Below, one piece after another: positions 1 through 7,212 of a stretch of DNA of 7,212 nt. The notes under the pieces are model-generated. The model was not told the DNA's origin, made no database searches, and was given only the letters and a program-made list of their open reading frames with translations. Every line of letters starts with the position of its first letter. The first letter of the stretch is position 1. The stretch covers positions 1-7,212 of the forward strand of contig JADKDU010000024.1 of assembly GCA_016714495.1 (NCBI GenBank). The letters run 5' to 3'. Origin of the DNA: Hyphomonadaceae bacterium. GTDB lineage: Bacteria > Pseudomonadota > Alphaproteobacteria > Caulobacterales > Hyphomonadaceae. Position numbers and translations under genes: made by a program.

Positions 1-560
1 TAGGTGAAACCGGTGCTGTCAGCCGAATGCGAAGTGGTCTCTGCGCTATCGCCGATTTTGGCGACGGGAGATTGATACGGCCTCATCTTGGCAGTGGCAG
101 ACCCGGCCTCCAGACCGCCAATCCGGGCTGAAAACCCTGGTAAGATTACGAACGACCACTTATGGGCGACGAGCCGCCGCAACGCAGCGTCATCGGTGAA
201 CTCAACGCTGGATCGACTCTGGCGGATTGCCACATTCTGTATCCGGCACCGGGGCCCGAAACGGACATTCGTAAACGCTGTGTGACCGCGCTAGAACGGT
301 CCTACCACGCCGATGGCTCCTGCTCAGTTTGCTTCTCAACGCCGCGGTCAGAGGCCATCCACAGGAACGGCATCGCCGCGCGAGCATTTACGCGCGGTTG
401 CACGAAGCCATGCCACACCTAAGCGGAGACGTAGTTGCATCAGGAGAGCAAAGCGACGATCCCCGCGAAACGAGAACCACGAGATCACGCGGGAAAATTG
501 TCGGAGCGCGTCGACGTCTTGCAGCCCAGGCGTTGCGTGCTGCCTCTTTGAACGTTCAGG
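1..560 (+). other. Unassigned region with coding-like plus-strand segments
   Basis: No gene family is recognised here. Three plus-strand stretches in different frames have the codon texture of real protein: about 88-282, about 162-320 (MGDEPPQRSVIGELNAG onward), and about 329-560 (LLNAAVRGHPQERHRRASIY onward, including ARLHEAMPHLSGDVV). They read as one protein if a frameshift is allowed near 320, which matches the indel density in the rest of the window. This could be the N-terminal part of the hybrid kinase that follows, or the end of a separate upstream gene. Minus-strand frames here look like antisense shadows. No ribosome binding site or start can be defended, and I assign no function. 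Confidence 0.3.
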
Positions 561-2767
561 TGGCTGCGTTGACACACTGGGTGCTGGTCTGCTGCGACTT
601 CAGGTGGCCATCCTCTGGTTCGCCACGATCGCGATCTCGTCGCTTCACCGCTGGTGGCGCGCGACCTGGCCGTAGACACTAACGAAAGCATCCCAGATTG
701 GGGAAACAAGCTGGCGCTCGCGACCTTGGGTAATGCCATGCGTCTGGGCCTTCAGTTTGCGTTCAACGATCCTCCTCGCCAGTTGTCGCATTCCTAGCCA
801 TTATGAACGGCGCCATTGCGATTTTCCGGCGGCTTCTCCTGTAGCCTCTCACGAAAGGTGCTCCATCAGTTTCGTCGGACCGATACTGATCGCGCAAGCC
901 ACTTATCACCTGTTTGGCTGGGTCGGGGAGCCGTATCTCCGTTGTTGTTGGCGGCGACCCAAGTAATGTGCGGGATTTTTATTTTATCAATTGGCGCCCA
1001 GCACGGACGGCCCAGTTGGCTCTCGCAGCCTCCTCCGCTACCGCTTAGTGATGGGCCGCTGACCGTCGCGAAGGCTTCCAAACCGCGCTTGATAATCTAC
1101 TTCGATTGCAGACGAACAGCCCGCGTGCTTTGACGTGTCTTCTCTAGTCGCGCTGATAGAGAACGCGCTCAACGCTCTCGTGTCGATCAAGCCAGCATCT
1201 GGCTTTTCGATGAGACGGGTCCTCACCCCCATTGCCGGGCAATTGATGGACCGAGCGGCGCAACGACCAAGAGTCCCATTCTCAATCGCGACGAGTTTCC
1301 GACGTACCTTTCAGCCGTCAATCGAACCGGGTTGCGTCAGTCACCTATGCCGAGACCGCTCCAGAGACGATTGAGTTGCGTGACCTGTATTGTCGACCGA
1401 CAGGGGTCAAGTCCCTTCTCGCCACCCAAATCCGGGCAAATGGCAGAGTCATTGGGATCATCTGCTGCGAGTCAGTCAGTGAGCTCAGGATCTGGAGTAC
1501 GGAGGAGGCTGTTTTTGCAGCGTCGCTCGGCGACCAGGCGGCTCAGTTCTTTCAGTCTTCCAAACGCGCAACTTGCGGCAGATGCATCCGCCGCCAGTCA
1601 AGCAAAGTCCGACTTCCTGGCCGCGATCAGCCACGAAATTCGTACACCGTTGAATGGTGTGCTGGGCATGGCCCAGTCTCTGAAGGACGGCGACCTGGCG
1701 AAACCCCAGCAGGAGAAGGTCGCTGTTATCCTGGAATCAGGGCGATCTCTCCTCCTGCTGCTGAATGACATTCTGGATCTTTCGAAAATTGAAGCCGGTA
1801 AGCTTGAGATCGATCCAAGACCGGGCGACTTCACCGAGACGATCCGCCGAAGCTGCGACCTCTTCGATGGCAACGCTGCCGAGAAGGGCTTGAAGTTCGA
1901 ACTCATTGTCAGCGACGGGATTCCTACCTTACTCAACTACGACGCCCTGCGTTTCCGCCAGTGTCTGAGCAACCTCGTTTCAATGCGCTGAAGTTTTACT
2001 CGGGAAGGAGCTATTTGGATCAAGGCCGAGTCGAAACTTCGGGATGACGGGATGGTAGAGCTCACTGTATGCGTCAGCGACACCGGCATCGGCATGAGCG
2101 CTGACGTCCAGGCTCGGTTGTTCCAAGCGTTCTCCCAAGCGGACGGTTCGACGACGCGTGAGTTTGGTGGAACCGGGCTCGGGCGCCATTTCACGTAAGC
2201 TGGCGCGCCTCATGGGCGGCGACCTCACAGCCACAAGCGTTGAGGGGCGGGGATCTTCATTTGTGCTGACCCTTCTGGCCGAGCCGGGCGCTTTGGTGGA
2301 TCAACCGGTCATGGCCCCGGGAATCGACACTGTCGAAACCGATGCGGCGCCGGGCTGCCTGCGCGGAAAGAGAGTTCTCCTCACCGACGACAACAGGATC
2401 AATCGCCAGGTCGTCAAACTGTTTTGCCCGCTAGCTGCCAGATCGAAGAGGCGTCCAATGGTCAAGAGGCACTCGACAGGCTTGCGGATCGAGAATTCGA
2501 TCTTGTCCTGCCCGACGTCCCATGCGGGCAGTGATGGACGGTAGGGAGGCCATCAAGCTCATTCGAAGCTCAACAGAGTCGTGGCGGAACATCCCAACGA
2601 TAGCATTGACCGCCGACGCAATGCTCGGCGACCGCGAACGCCTGCTGGCCCTCGGCATGACCGACTACCTGCCAAAGCCGATCGATCAACGCGCCCTGAT
2701 TGCGAAGATGCAGAGCCTTTCGAAGAGGGTGCGGGCGATACAAAACAACGCGCCGCGAACGGGTTGA
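560..2767 (+). CDS. Hybrid sensor histidine kinase (membrane segments-GAF-HisKA-HATPase-REC), frameshifted
   Basis: Autophosphorylating sensor kinase with a fused receiver. Joined across frames it shows hydrophobic stretches (LQVAILWFATIAI near 600; VAFLAIMNGAIAIF near 790; VGPILIAQATYHLFGW near 875; LLLAATQVMCGIFILSIGAQ near 940), so a membrane N-terminus is likely. A GAF domain spans about 1150-1560 (ASIWLFDETG; then IRANGRVIGIICCESV and FAASLGDQAAQFF). HisKA has SHEIRTPLNG with the phospho-His codon at 1632-1634, followed by LLNDILDLSKIEAGKL. HATPase has CLSNLVSNALKFT (N box, about 1970), SDTGIGM (about 2080) and GGTGLG(L)AISRKLA (about 2170). The receiver has RVLLTDDN, its phospho-Asp codon at 2514-2516 and the PKP lysine at 2675-2677. 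Frames change near 1340, 1560, 1983, 1996, 2181, 2430 and 2518, so no single ORF encodes the protein as read. The signal sensed is unknown and the true start is undetermined. The kinase and receiver calls are firm; the membrane part is moderate. Confidence 0.85.
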
Positions 2768-3039
2768 ACCTGAGGCGAAGTCCCGCCTGATCAGCAGGGC
2801 AAAAGCGACCGGCAATTCACGCGCGACCCTGCCATTGGCAACATCATCGGATGGGCGCGAAGTTGGGGCCCATAACTGTCATTCAGTGAGCCGCAAAAAG
2901 AGAGCCGCCTATTGTGCCAATTCGCGTCTGTAACGCTCCCGCAAAGAACGAATATCTGGGGCCTGAAGCGGCCGCCCGATTATCATTCAAGGTGATCACC
3001 GCTATTGCGGGAGTGTTGACCACACTACAACATGCAACG
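2768..3039. other. Intergenic region between kinase and cytochrome c
   Basis: This 272-base gap lies between the receiver stop and the chosen cytochrome start. No protein-like frame is convincing. A weak hairpin (AGGCG, 6-base loop, CGCCT at 2773-2788) lies just after the kinase stop but has no T-tract, so it is not called a terminator. No clear sigma-70 promoter stands out. The promoter for the cytochrome gene presumably lies here, but I cannot place it. Confidence 0.4.
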
Positions 3040-3377
3040 ATGAACTCCACGTTGACCACAGCCTTGCTGCTCCTTGCCGGTCCGGCCCTGGCCTCCTGCG
3101 CCTCCTCCCCAGCGGAAACTGAACTGGATAGAGGGCGATTGCTTGTCGAAGCGAATTGCGGCTCCTGCCATGCCGTCGGCGACAGTGGCGTGAGCCCCGC
3201 ACCTGAGGCTCCGCCGTTCCGACGCCTGTCAGAAGGCTATCGGGTCTCGACGCTGGAGGAGGCCCTGGCGAAAGGGATCAGCGCCGGCCACCCGGCGATG
3301 CCAGAGTTTGAGTTCACTACTGAAGACGTCAAATCAATAGTTGCATATCTTCAGTCAGTGCAGTCGAGGGGCCATGA
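3040..3377 (+). CDS. Small exported class I c-type cytochrome
   Basis: Monoheme electron carrier of about 110 residues, acting outside the inner membrane. The chosen ATG gives MNSTLTTALLLLAGPALASC, a signal peptide ending in LASC, which fits a lipobox with Cys20; a lipid-anchored form is possible. Heme attachment is CGSCH (Cys40, Cys43, His44). The likely axial methionine is Met87 in HPAMPEF, and the domain ends with the usual C-terminal helix DVKSIVAYLQSVQ. No good ribosome binding site precedes the ATG; a GTG at 2992 in the same frame is an alternative. The as-read frame stays open to 3855, but after residue 110 it has no cytochrome similarity and later runs antisense to the epoxide hydrolase. 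A TGA one frame away at 3375-3377 overlaps the next ATG and is the likely real stop if one base is missing. Redox partner unknown. Confidence 0.85.
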
Positions 3378-3652
3378 TGATCGCCCGCGCAGCCCCTCGT
3401 TTCCTATTGACCATAGCCTTCAACGGTTGCGACGCAGATCCGCCCCTTCCGGCCGCCTCGGCGGAGCACGCCTCCCGAAGCGCCGATTCCGCCACGCCGC
3501 AAATAACCGGAGTGAATGGTTTGAAGTGCTCGTTGACGTTGCTGCTGGCGAAGCGCGGTCCGTCGTTGAAATTCAGGGCAAACAAATGCGTCGCCGAACG
3601 ATGGGCGACTACAATGCCGCGCGCGACTGCGTTGTTCACCGAAGCGTTCTGA
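3374..3652 (+). CDS. Doubtful small lipoprotein-like ORF
   Basis: Starts at an ATGATG that overlaps the proposed cytochrome stop. The N-terminus MMIARAAPRFLLTIAFNGC resembles a short lipoprotein leader, though FNGC is a poor lipobox, followed by an Ala/Ser/Pro-rich linker (PPLPAASAEHASRSADSA). As read it has about 92 residues and its stop overlaps the convergent epoxide hydrolase end by 17 bases. From about 3508 the neighbouring frame (SEWFEVLVDVAAGEARSVVE onward) has a more coding-like codon pattern, so the real protein may switch frame there. No family is recognised. It could be spurious; the tight coupling to the cytochrome is the best argument for it. Confidence 0.3.
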   Translation: MMIARAAPRFLLTIAFNGCDADPPLPAASAEHASRSADSATPQITGVNGLKCSLTLLLAKRGPSLKFRANKCVAERWATTMPRATALFTEAF

Positions 3653-4916
3653 AAGCGGCGCGTATTTCGCAGAAAAAGCGCCGGTTGCCTCCAAGCCGCG
3701 AAATGCTCGCCGCGGTTAACTTCGCTGAAGTAGAAGAGGCTGTGATAGGCGCGCCGTGCCCACGATCCGGGCGCCCGGAGAGATGTCCATCCAGGGAAGA
3801 CCGTAAATCCGGGCCGGCAGCGCAATCTCCGACGTCATTTGCGCTGCTGCGCTGATTGCCGGCTTGCCGCGGTTCTCCCAATAGATGCGTGACGCCGAGG
3901 CTGCGGTGTTCGTCAGCCAATACAGCGTGATGTTGTCCAGCACCTGATCCTTGGATGGCGATTGTGCTGGATCGTCGCCATACCTCCACTGATCGAAGCC
4001 GGGATGCACGAGAAGCCAAGCTGGAAGTCCCGCTGGAGAGTCTGTCAGGCCATAGCCCAGCGGCCTGCGGCCGCGCCTGATGTGATCACATTGTACGCAG
4101 TGCCTCCAGTACTGCGCCATGTGCTGAGCGCAATGAACACCATCCGCTCCTGTTCTGTGAGCGATGATGGCGCGGGTCCAGAAAGAGTGAGCGCTGCATC
4201 GACTTCCGGCGGCGTCGTCGCTGGCAGATTGATGTGAACGCCTAGCAGTCCGGGTGCCGCCTGGCGCGCCATCGCACTTGAGATCGGTGACCCCCAGTCG
4301 CCGCCCTGGGCGACGTAGCGATCGTAGCCGAGGCGTTGCATGAGTTCGCTCCAAGCCCGCGCAATCCGGTCCGGCCCCCAACCGGCGTCATTAGGTTTGC
4401 CCGGAGCAGCCGCCGGGGAGGTGGGAAGACGGGGATGGAACGCATCCTGCGCCCGCCCGCCATGCGCCGGGGATCGGTAAGCGGTCCGATCGTCGCCAGG
4501 GAGCTCAAACACCGAGCCTGGCCATCCGTGCGTCATGATCAGCGGCATCGCGCGGCGGTGAGGCGAACGCACGTGGACGAAGTGAATATCGAGCCCGTCG
4601 ATCTCGGTGATGAATTGCGGAGACGGGTTCAGCTCAGCTCCGCCGCGCCGCCAATCACTCCGCTCCAATAACGAACTAAGTTCTGGAAGTGCGCCAGTTG
4701 GACGCCTTGGGCGCGATCGCTCACGGTCCCGGCATCCGCCCACCTGGTCATTGCGATGCGACGGCGCAGATCATCGATCGCGTCCTGCGGAACATCGGCT
4801 CGGAAGGGGCGAATCGCTGGAGACGCATGTGTCTGGAGTGTTTGCGCAGCCGCAGAGTTGACCAACAAAGCGGCGGCGGACGTTGCAAGCACAGCGCGGC
4901 GAGTAGGATCGGCCAT
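3636..4916 (-). CDS. Exported EHN-type epoxide hydrolase (alpha/beta hydrolase), frameshifted
   Basis: Alpha/beta-fold hydrolase opening epoxides to diols through an aspartyl-ester intermediate. The leader MADPTRRAVLATSAAALLV has a Tat-like RR motif, followed by AAAQ cleavage. The EHN lid domain follows (IRPFRADVPQDAIDDLRRRI, RWAD, FQNLVRYW, then DWRRGGAELN). Then come PQFITEIDGLDIHFVHVRS, the oxyanion motif HGWPGS (about 4520), the nucleophile in AQGGDWG (Asp codon 4297-4299), the Tyr-containing DNITLYWLTNT and RIYWEN, and the catalytic His in GEHFAAW (3703-3705), ending in EIRAAFRTLR. The reconstructed length of about 427 residues suits the family plus leader. Frames switch near 4675, 4500, 4470, 4415, 4075, 3815 and 3672; the expected PGYGFSGKP loop is scrambled near 4415. 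It is the last gene of the minus-strand group, one base after the cupin stop. The substrate is not predictable; an epoxide hydrolase-like fold with another ester or halide substrate is possible. Confidence 0.88.
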
Positions 4917-4917
4917 G

Positions 4918-5351
4918 CTAGTTCTCCCTGACGGTGACAAAGGTCGAAAGCGGCCGGCCCGATTGCACGATGTAGGCCGAGAGCATGCGCCCGGTCTCTG
5001 GGCCGAGGTCGCGGGCGTTGTGTGGTGTGTTGGGCGGGATGATAAATCCGTCACCTGCCTGCAACACCCGCGTGGTGCGCCCTTCGACCCTCATTTCTGA
5101 CGTCGCCGGCGAGAATGTAGCCGACTTCTCGCCTGGATGGACATGCCATCCGGACGCAACGCCTGATGGAATCTCCGTGAGCACTTTGAACGACTTCGCG
5201 TTGCGGATCGACAGCGGCGCGCGCTGCACCTCGCGCCGCATGAGGCTGCCGGCGAGCGCGTCCTGCGCCTGAGAGGATGCGCGGACGCGCAGGTTGCCAC
5301 GAGTATTGCGATCGCCACAACAGCGGCCATCGCCGATATCTTTCTGGTCAT
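4918..5351 (-). CDS. Secreted cupin-domain protein, frameshifted
   Basis: Small single-domain cupin (about 144 residues), probably metal binding and exported. The ATG at 5351 opens MTRKISAMAAVVAIAILVATCASA, a clear signal peptide. After one frameshift near 5283 the protein continues SQAQDALAGSLMRREVQRA. Cupin motif 1 is GWHVHPGEK, continuing VGYILAGDV; that second piece is in another frame, because a G is missing near 5123 and an extra base sits near 5099. Motif 2 is GDGFIIPPNTPHNARD, and the protein ends STFVTVREN. The two motif-1 histidines, the glutamate and the motif-2 histidine form the expected metal site. An open frame starting at 5358 covers most of the protein but misses the signal peptide. 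It lies 45 bases after the alpha/beta hydrolase and 1 base before the epoxide hydrolase. The reaction, if any, is unknown. Confidence 0.85.
4924..4929 (-). promoter_or_regulatory. Ribosome binding site of the exported epoxide hydrolase
   Basis: AGGGAG on the minus strand inside the last codons of the cupin gene, seven bases before the ATG at 4916. This arrangement suggests translational coupling between the cupin and the epoxide hydrolase and fixes the Tat-like leader as the N-terminus. Confidence 0.6.
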
Positions 5352-5358
5352 GGTTCAT

Positions 5359-5363
5359 CCCTC
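5359..5363 (-). promoter_or_regulatory. Ribosome binding site of the cupin gene
   Basis: GAGGG on the minus strand, seven bases before the ATG at 5351. It supports the signal-peptide start; the out-of-frame ATG at 5358 sits right against it and would be too close. Confidence 0.6.
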
Positions 5364-5396
5364 GCTGAAGGCGCAGCTTGCGCGTCGCATCATCGA

Positions 5397-6339
5397 CTAG
5401 GCGCGCGCCGCCTCCCGGTATTGTGAAAGGAACGGCGTCATCGCCGCCAGCAGCGCCTCAGGCGCCTCTTCAGCGAGCCAGTGGCCCGCGCCCGGTACGA
5501 CTACACTCTCAACATTCTCCGCGAGCTGGTTCATCACCTCGCCGACATGTGCGCCGTAGCTTCTTTCCCCTCCGATTGCGAGCACAGGCATCGGGAGTTT
5601 TTAGCTTTGCGCTTTTCGTTCTGAGTGAGGGGTGGCGTCGAGCGCGCGGTAGAAGCCGAAGCTGCCTGGCAAGGCGCCGGACTCGGAGACAAGGTGTACG
5701 TAATTACTTGATTGCGTCGTCAGGCACATTCCCACCCTGGATCGCGAACTCAGTAGCCGAAGAAGGTGCGTCGCGACCCTTCAACAGCTGCTCCGGCAAA
5801 GTTTCCGCGCGCAGGAAGGGGATGTGCCAGAGCTTGTTGTTCACTGGCGCGGGACAAAACCGGCGGGAAGCCGAGGTAATCGGCGGTCCTGGAATTTCGG
5901 AGCAAATTGCGCGATCAACTTTATCCGGGTGATCGGCGGCCAGAGCGTAGCTGATCCGAAATCCGGTATCGTGCCCAGCGACGGCGAAACGCTGGTGGCC
6001 GAGCGCGCTCATCATCGCGACCAAGTCGCGGGCCAGCGTGCCGGTATCGTAACCGCCTGCCGGCTTGTCCGAGAGACCGATGCCGCGCTGATCGACAGCG
6101 ATGACTTCTAAAGTCTTGCGCGAGCGTCGGCATCAACAAACAACAAACGCCAAGCGTACCAGTTCGCGGCCAACCGTGCACGAGCAGCAATGGCGGTCCC
6201 GCCCGCCGATGACCGCACGCAGACGCACGTCACCCGTGTCGATGGAACGGCTCTCGAACGTGCGCGCGAAGTTTGAAGGTAGGTGCGGCGCGTGTGCAAC
6301 CGAGCCCGCGCCCTTCGGGGTCGTGGAAGGCGAGTTCAT
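5397..6339 (-). CDS. Alpha/beta hydrolase with Asp nucleophile (epoxide hydrolase/dehalogenase-like), frameshifted
   Basis: Cytoplasmic alpha/beta hydrolase of about 300 residues; no signal peptide is seen. Order of motifs: start MNSPSTTPKGAGSVAHAP; FESRSIDTGDVRLRAVIGG; oxyanion HGWPRTWYAWRLL; IAVDQRGIGLSDKPAGGYD; nucleophile elbow VAGHDTGFRISYALA (Asp codon 5968-5970); cap region VNNKLWHIPFLRAETLPEQL, FAIQGG and PDDAIKYYVHLVSE; SFGFYRALDATLTQNEKRKA; MPVLAIGGERSYGAHVGEV; and the catalytic His in GAGHWLAEEAPEALL. An Asp rather than Ser nucleophile places it with epoxide hydrolases and haloalkane or haloacetate dehalogenases. Breaks fall near 6230, 6170, 6150, 6115, 5765 (pair), 5707, 5630 and 5600; the last two are single-base changes in a G run and a T run. 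The start is supported by GGGAG at 6346-6350. It is the first gene of the three-gene group. The exact substrate is open. Confidence 0.87.
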
Positions 6340-6503
6340 GGAAATCTCCCAAATGCCGGCATCATCCGATGGTCGCGCAGCGGCACATCGCCGCGGCAAG
6401 TTGCATCACAACAGAGACGCAGCGCGGCGCTATCAGACGAAGGTGTCGCCAATACCTTGGTGTTGGGTGCTCTGTCAGCGAGCAGGCGAAGGAACTAGCG
6501 AGG
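6340..6503. other. Gap between kinase stop and hydrolase start; likely promoter region
   Basis: This gap of 164 bases separates two same-direction genes, so the hydrolase-cupin-epoxide hydrolase group probably has its own promoter here. I cannot identify confident -35 and -10 boxes. A GC-rich 5-bp hairpin (GCGGC, 5-base loop, GCCGC, about 6379-6393) lacks a T-tract. No protein-like frame is present. Confidence 0.35.
6346..6350 (-). promoter_or_regulatory. Ribosome binding site of the alpha/beta hydrolase
   Basis: GGGAG on the minus strand, six bases before the ATG at 6339. It decides this start over an upstream in-frame ATG at 6399, whose added residues do not resemble the family. Confidence 0.6.
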
Positions 6504-7212
6504 TCATTGATCCGGGTCATGAGGCCTGAGGCGGATAAGTCCGATAGGAAGAGAAAAGGAAAACGTGGCCCCGGCCGTCGTTGAGAACTGCTTCGATAGG
6601 CGACCGTGGTGGCTCTCGATAATCGAACGGCTCACCGCAAGTCCGACTCCATCCCGGCATTCTTTTGTACTGTAAAATGCCTTCGAACATTCCGGCCTTC
6701 ATTGTGTGTGGTCGAAACCGACACCGGATCTTTCACGCTCAACCGCACCGAGTCTTCTTCGTCGCAATCGGTTCTGACCAGCAGGTCCCTTTGAACGATC
6801 ATCCGCACTCATCGCGTCCAACGCGTTCCGCAGCAGGTTCAGAACGACTTGCTGCAGCTGAACACGATCTGCCCAGATACACGGAAGGTCGTCGTCGAGT
6901 TCAGTCCGCAATGTCACTTGGCTGTTTTGAATATCGCCAAGCGACAGCGCGACACTTCTCGCGCTGCCTCATTCGGATCCACAGACTCCGAATGCTGGCT
7001 CCCTTGTTGCCAAACAGAGCGCAACCGCGTAATCACCTCCGACGCGCGGTTGCCGTCTCGCATGATTCGCCGCACGGCTTGCGCGCCAATCAAGGTCTTG
7101 GGGATCGCTTGTCAGCATTCGTAAACAGTGCCAAGAGTTGGCACAGGCCCGTCAGCGGCTGGTTAAGTTCGTGCGCAATCGATGCGGATAGCAGCCCCTA
7201 ATGTCGCGACTC
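6504..7212 (-). CDS. Sensor histidine kinase, C-terminal part, cut by window end and frameshifted
   Basis: Only the HisKA and HATPase parts are inside the window; any sensor (often PAS) domain lies beyond 7212. The H box is LLSASIAHELNQPLTG with the phospho-His codon at 7171-7173. It is followed by CLRMLTSDPQDLD, RRIMRDGNRASEVITRLR and SVDPNEAAREV, then SLGDIQNSQVTLRTELDDD. The HATPase has LQQVVLNLLRNALDAM (N box, about 6835), SVKD and GVGF in different frames (about 6735), FYSTK (F box), VGLAVSRSIIESHHGRL (G2) and GATFSFSLP near the end. The HELNQPL box and short dimerisation helix resemble FixL/DctB-like kinases of Hyphomicrobiales and other Proteobacteria. Breaks fall near 7140, 7090, 6945, 6795, 6733, 6700, 6670 and 6580. 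No receiver domain is attached and no response regulator follows. The stop is inferred from the frame after the GATFSFSLP segment. Confidence 0.85.

Noticed and set aside
1598..1936. 112-codon minus-strand open frame
   Set aside because: Antisense to the HisKA domain of the hybrid kinase; no motif of its own.
2773..2788. Hairpin after the hybrid kinase as a terminator
   Set aside because: Five-base stem without a following T run.
3355..3640. Minus-strand frame extending past the epoxide hydrolase end toward 3355
   Set aside because: It carries the real hydrolase segment down to about 3672, but the true C-terminus EIRAAFRTLR and its stop are in the adjacent frame at 3636; the remainder is read-through.
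5378..5932. 184-codon plus-strand open frame
   Set aside because: Antisense shadow of the alpha/beta hydrolase; it is arginine- and serine-rich with no family motifs, while the minus strand shows catalytic motifs.
6377..6397. GC-rich hairpin and nearby CCAA/TTGG half-palindrome (6449-6460) before the hydrolase
   Set aside because: Stems of only 4-5 bp, no T-tract and nothing to support a terminator or operator; expected by chance in GC-rich DNA.
6665..7201. 178-codon plus-strand open frame
   Set aside because: Antisense to the minus-strand kinase, whose H, N and G boxes are clear.
1..7212. Mobile element, CRISPR array, tRNA or rRNA
   Set aside because: No transposase motifs, no regularly spaced repeats, and no cloverleaf or rRNA-like segments were seen on either strand.

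Overview
The window is GC-rich (about 60% by eye) and carries gene families typical of Proteobacteria. An alphaproteobacterium, probably Hyphomicrobiales-like, is my best guess: it has a small c-type cytochrome, a hybrid kinase with SHEIRTPLNG, a FixL/DctB-like kinase with AHELNQPL, and EHN-type epoxide hydrolases. No rRNA marker is present, so the lineage is inference.

Layout. Bases 1-560 hold coding-like plus-strand segments that I cannot assign. From about 560 to 2767 on the plus strand lies a hybrid sensor histidine kinase: probable membrane segments, then GAF, HisKA, HATPase and receiver domains. After a 272-base gap comes a small exported class I cytochrome c (3040 to about 3377, plus), then a doubtful small lipoprotein-like ORF (3374-3652, plus). 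The right half is on the minus strand. Reading in the direction of transcription, there is a 5'-truncated histidine kinase (7212 to 6504), a gap of 164 bases, then three closely spaced genes: a cytoplasmic alpha/beta hydrolase with an aspartate nucleophile (6339-5397), a signal-peptide cupin (5351-4918) and an exported EHN-type epoxide hydrolase with a Tat-like leader (4916-3636). The last gene converges on the small ORF.

The most important property of the sequence is that nearly every recognisable gene is split over two or three reading frames by closely spaced single-base indels. Catalytic motifs are preserved on both sides of each break. Several breaks are single-base changes in homopolymers, and many come in compensating pairs. 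At least 25 breaks can be placed by joining protein motifs across frames. This fits residual sequencing or assembly error (for example, unpolished long reads) better than pseudogene decay. I therefore annotate reconstructed gene extents rather than the individual open frames.

How the genes may work together. The hydrolase-cupin-hydrolase group looks like an operon (gaps of 45 and 1 base, each gene with a purine-rich ribosome binding site). It could process epoxides or halogenated or other activated small molecules both in the cytoplasm and outside the inner membrane. The two kinases are sensors without a visible separate response regulator in the window. I see no mobile element, CRISPR array, tRNA or rRNA.
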